Notes under the pieces: generated by a model | Told to the model about the DNA's origin: nothing | Database searches by the model: none | The model's input: the letters and a program-made list of their open reading frames with translations, nothing else | Assembly (NCBI RefSeq): GCF_024227435.1 | Contig: NZ_CP100445.1 | Location: forward strand, 3,407,369 to 3,471,368 | Length of the DNA: 64,000 nucleotides | Origin: Natrinema caseinilyticum | GTDB taxonomy: Archaea > Halobacteriota > Halobacteria > Halobacteriales > Natrialbaceae | Direction of reading: 5' to 3' | Shown: positions 60,964-64,000 of the stretch, piece by piece | Layout: each line of letters starts with the position of its first letter | How positions within the stretch are numbered: the first letter of the stretch is position 1 | Translations under genes and position numbers: made by a program

Positions 60964-62625
60964 CTAGCGGTCCACCTCCCCGAGGACGATATCGAGACTC
61001 CCCAGCGACGCGATCATGTCCGGAACGAATTCGCCCTCGGCCATTTCGGGAAGCGCCGAGAGGTTGTGGAAACAGGGACTGCGGATCTTGAACCGCCCCG
61101 GCTTGTCCGTCCCGTCGGACCGAATGTAGATGCCGAGTTCGCCCTTCGCGGCCTCGACGCTGCGGTAGGTTTCCGTGTCCGCATCCGGCTTCAGCGTCCG
61201 CGGGACGTTGCTCTGGACAGTCCGCTCGTCTTCCGGCCAGTCCGCGAGCAGATCGAGACACTGCTCGATTATCTTCGCGGACTCCTCGACTTCGCGCATC
61301 CGAACGAGAACGCGGCTGTAGTTGTCACAGCCGTCTTCCGTGACGACGTCCCACTCTAGGTTCTCGTAGTAGCCGTAGGGGTCGTCCCGACGGAGGTCGT
61401 AGTCGATGCCCGAACCCCGTGCGACCGGGCCGGTACAGCCGTACTGCTTGGCGACCTCGGGCTCTAAGATGCCCGTGTTGTGGGTTCGAATCTGGAATAT
61501 CTCGTTTGCGGTCAGCAAGTCGTGGTACTCGTCGACCTTCGCGGGAAGCCCGTCGAGGAAGTCCCGCGTCTTTTCGACGAACTCCTCGCGAGGTTCGGGC
61601 AGGTCCCACGCGACGCCGCCGAGTCGGAAGTAGTTGAACATGAGCCGTTGGCCGGTCAGGTCCTCCAAAATGTCCTGGACGACCTCACGGTCGCGCATGC
61701 CGTACTGGAAGATGGCGGTGAAGTCGCCGTAAACGTCCAGTGCGAACGTGGCCAGCGCGAGCATGTGAGAGGCGATCCGACAGAGTTCGGCCCCCATCGT
61801 GCGGATGACCTGCGCGTAATCGGGGACCTCGATGTCGGCGAGATCCTCGATCGCGCGTGCGTACGCCCACTCGTTCAACAGACCGGCCGAGACGTAGTCC
61901 CAACGGTCCGGGTAGGGCATGATCTGGTGACGGTACGTTCCCTGCTGGCACATCTGCTCTTCGCACCGGTGGAGATAGCCGATGTCGGGGTCGACGTCCA
62001 CCACCGTCTCGCCGTCGAGAACCGTCTCGATGTGGAGGACGCCGTGGGTCGCCGGATGGTGCGGGCCGATGTTCAGAAACATCGTATCCGACTCGTCGTC
62101 GTGGTGGTCCGGCTGGATCGGATTCGCGTGTTCGGTGAGGGTGACGATCTGTGGTTTCTCCTGGTCGTACCCCCGTGAAAGCGGGTGCCCCTGCCACGTT
62201 TCGGGCAAGAGGATTCGGCGCGGATCCGGGTGACCCTCGTAGTCGATGCCGACGAGGTCGAACGCCTCTCGCTCGTGCCAGTCTGCGGTTCGGAAGACCG
62301 GTTCGGCGGTCTCGCTGACCGGGTCGTCGGTCGTCGTCGGGACGACGACCGAGACCTCCTGGGTCGGATCGGCGTATTTCTTGAGGTGGTAGATCGACTC
62401 GTATCGGTCCGGGTACTCCTGGGCGGTCAGACAGGACAGGTGATCGAACCCGGCCTCGTCGCGGAGGTCGGTGAGAACGTCCTGTACGTCGTCCGGTCGG
62501 ATAACGAACCCAGGGGCGTTCAGATGGTCGTCACGCGCGAGCGCACGGTCCCCGACCAGCGACTCGAGGTCGTCCTCCGTGACGTCTCTCGGCGGCCGTT
62601 GTGATCGCTCGAGTCCCGTGCTCAT
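60964..62625 (-). CDS. nuoCD: Complex I fused subunit CD
   Basis: 553 aa. The N-terminal NuoC part (about 1-175: LSCLTAQEYPDRYESIYHLK, FRTADWHEREAFDLVGIDY) is joined to NuoD, the 49-kDa quinone-site subunit (NIGPHHPATHGVLHIETVLD, EQMCQQGTYRHQIMPYPDRW, and the C-terminal SLGSLDIVLGEVDR). NuoC-NuoD fusion is known in other lineages; here it is intact. Overlaps nuoB by 4 bp. Confidence 0.96.
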   Translation of the reverse strand: MSTGLERSQRPPRDVTEDDLESLVGDRALARDDHLNAPGFVIRPDDVQDVLTDLRDEAGFDHLSCLTAQEYPDRYESIYHLKKYADPTQEVSVVVPTTTDDPVSETAEPVFRTADWHEREAFDLVGIDYEGHPDPRRILLPETWQGHPLSRGYDQEKPQIVTLTEHANPIQPDHHDDESDTMFLNIGPHHPATHGVLHIETVLDGETVVDVDPDIGYLHRCEEQMCQQGTYRHQIMPYPDRWDYVSAGLLNEWAYARAIEDLADIEVPDYAQVIRTMGAELCRIASHMLALATFALDVYGDFTAIFQYGMRDREVVQDILEDLTGQRLMFNYFRLGGVAWDLPEPREEFVEKTRDFLDGLPAKVDEYHDLLTANEIFQIRTHNTGILEPEVAKQYGCTGPVARGSGIDYDLRRDDPYGYYENLEWDVVTEDGCDNYSRVLVRMREVEESAKIIEQCLDLLADWPEDERTVQSNVPRTLKPDADTETYRSVEAAKGELGIYIRSDGTDKPGRFKIRSPCFHNLSALPEMAEGEFVPDMIASLGSLDIVLGEVDR

Positions 62626-63329
62626 GGCGAATCAGCCCAGTTGTACCGCATGACGAGGTCGTCTTCGTCGATTTCGTCGGCGAGCTTCTGGACGAGTTCG
62701 TCCTTCGGCAGATCGCCGAACTCCTCTAGTTCGTACGGTTTGACGACGACGGGGGACGACTCGCCGTTGCGGATCCGCTCTTGAAGTTTCATGATGCCGT
62801 AGACGAGCGCCTCCGGCCGCGGCGGACAGCCGGGGACGTGGATGTCGATCGGGATGATCTCTTCGGCACCCTTGACGACGTTGTATCCCTCCTGGAAGGG
62901 GCCGCCGGAGATAGTACACGATCCCATGCCGACGACGAACTTGGGTTCGGGCATCTGGTCGTAGACCCGCTTCATCCGCGGGCCGAATTTCGAGACGATC
63001 GTTCCCGGCACGATCATCACGTCGGCCTGTCGGGGCGAGGCTCGGGGTACGCCGGCCCCGAAACGGTCGAGATCGTGCTTGATCGCGTACGTGTGCATCA
63101 TCTCGATGCTGCAACACGCGATTCCGAATTGCAGCATGAACATCGAGTTGCCCCGGACCCAGTTCATGAACGTGTCGAACTTCGTGAGGATGAACGGGGT
63201 TGAGCCGAAGGCTTCCCGAAGCTTGGAGTTGAATCGGTCGTCGACCCCTTCTCCGATTCGCGAGTCCCGGGTGTCCGTTGACGGTGCGGTACTGCCGTGG
63301 ATCGATTGGCGAGGTTGGTCGCTACTCAT
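62622..63329 (-). CDS. nuoB: Complex I subunit B (N2 cluster)
   Basis: 235 aa. Cys for the terminal [4Fe-4S] cluster N2: FGIACCSIEMMHTYA, GMGSCTISGGPF, VPGCPPRPEALVYGI. A polar N-terminal extension of about 35 residues precedes the core. Overlaps nuoA by 4 bp (ATGA). Confidence 0.96.
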   Translation of the reverse strand: MSSDQPRQSIHGSTAPSTDTRDSRIGEGVDDRFNSKLREAFGSTPFILTKFDTFMNWVRGNSMFMLQFGIACCSIEMMHTYAIKHDLDRFGAGVPRASPRQADVMIVPGTIVSKFGPRMKRVYDQMPEPKFVVGMGSCTISGGPFQEGYNVVKGAEEIIPIDIHVPGCPPRPEALVYGIMKLQERIRNGESSPVVVKPYELEEFGDLPKDELVQKLADEIDEDDLVMRYNWADSP

Positions 63330-63730
63330 AGTCTTTCAGTCTCCAGTTGGCGGGGTGTCCGTGCCCACTGCACCGCGCCGTTGCGCCACGCCCACGCGAG
63401 GCCGACGAGCAGGATGGCGACGAACAACAACATCGGCCCGAGTGCGCGGATGAGCGGGATATCCGCAGCGAGCGCATCCCGATACACGACCGCCCACGGG
63501 AACAACAGGACGGTCTCGATATCGAAAACGACGAACAGAAGCGCAACCATGTAGTACTGGATGTTAAACCGGATGCGCGTCCCGCCGGTCGGAATTTCGC
63601 CACTCTCGTAGGTGGCACGTTTGCTCGTTTCGGGCACGGTGGGCCGCAGGAGGTACGATACCGCCATCATACTGAGCGGTATCAACATCCCGACGAGCGC
63701 CAGCGCCCCGATGGCGATCCAATCATTCAT
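63326..63730 (-). CDS. nuoA: Complex I subunit A
   Basis: 134 aa, three TM helices around LALVGMLIPLSMMAVSYLLR, FNIQYYMVALLFVVFDIETV and PLIRALGPMLLFVAILLVGL. VVFDIET is the conserved Asp/Glu loop. First gene of the operon; ATG at 63730 with TATA-like CTTATGTG at about 63764 upstream (leaderless). Confidence 0.96.
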   Translation of the reverse strand: MNDWIAIGALALVGMLIPLSMMAVSYLLRPTVPETSKRATYESGEIPTGGTRIRFNIQYYMVALLFVVFDIETVLLFPWAVVYRDALAADIPLIRALGPMLLFVAILLVGLAWAWRNGAVQWARTPRQLETERL

Positions 63731-64000
63731 CTCGGTAACGTTCGAGGCTTCAAACCGCACACACATAAGGGTTGATTCTTCATTTTTCGGCAAATCACGG
63801 GCCGTGCGGCGATTTCAGCGGTGAACAACTCGTATGAATAATCGCCTTAAATTACGGATCGTTGTGTGGTCGACAACCGGGCCGGTAATATGGTATTATC
63901 GTCGGTCACGTTCGACCACTCCTCGGCGAGTGGACGGCTGTCCGAGTCGGGAATCTCGCTGCTATCGAATCGTAGTGGCTACGCTGTGATGCCGATCCGC
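63731..64000. other. Complex I promoter and window end
   Basis: The nuo promoter (TATA-like CTTATGTG about 63762-63770) and a further AT-patch (AATAATCGCCTTAAATTACG about 63836-63855). Nothing else supported; a plus-strand gene could start outside the window. Confidence 0.35.

Overview
The window is chromosomal DNA of a halophilic archaeon of class Halobacteria. Evidence: proteins are rich in Asp/Glu, GC is high, promoters are archaeal TATA boxes 25-28 nt before largely leaderless starts, secreted proteins carry Tat signals, and several families are haloarchaea-specific (membrane LonB, Pus10/TrmY, phosphomevalonate decarboxylase, Bat-type regulators, small CPxCG zinc-finger proteins). A member of the Natrialbales is plausible, but the sequence alone does not fix the genus.

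Layout. 1-12.8 kb is mostly core: nadM, lonB with a CPBP protease, rnhB, a broken secreted transglycosylase/M23 peptidase gene, pus10, a Tat lipoprotein HtrA protease, a group of very small zinc-finger and membrane proteins, trmY and tRNA-Pro(CGG). Pus10 and TrmY act in turn on tRNA position 54.

12.86-21.2 kb is an accessory island starting at the tRNA-Pro 3' end. Its left part is decayed plasmid/virus DNA: a zinc ribbon, a frameshifted winged-helix gene, and a P4/D5-type helicase that has lost its N-terminus. This joins abruptly to a lower-GC segment holding a multiply broken two-TM gene. Next comes an intact three-gene ubiquitin-like conjugation operon (JAB-E1 fusion, E2-like, Ubl-like, all on the minus strand). 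A 12-bp copy of the tRNA T-arm lies just beyond it. Divergent from the operon are a TrmB-type regulator with two palindromic candidate operators, a YwgA/Panacea-like protein, and a nonsense-split HTH gene.

21.7-53.2 kb is mostly core metabolism and regulation: rhodanese, an APC transporter with two Usp domains, FEN-1, an AOR-family oxidoreductase, a LOV-domain Bat-type regulator, NUDIX, PadR, a TPP enzyme, phosphomevalonate decarboxylase, endonuclease III, an NAD-kinase-like protein lacking the usual GGDGT motif, an M28 peptidase, a prenyl synthase, methylmalonyl-CoA mutase large subunit, a CBS-ParB protein, a secreted beta-helix protein lacking a normal start, and an RCK-DHH phosphoesterase. 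Several low-complexity proteins contain tandem DNA repeats (NET, RSQSN).

53.2-63.7 kb is one complex I operon on the minus strand, nuoABCDHIJ1J2KLMN. nuoC and nuoD are fused, nuoJ is split in two, there is no nuoEFG, and most junctions overlap by 1 or 4 bp. The final 270 bases hold only its promoter and an unassigned stretch.

The strongest leads are the ubiquitin-like operon with its broken neighbour, and the peptidoglycan-hydrolase-like gene cut by an in-frame TAG.
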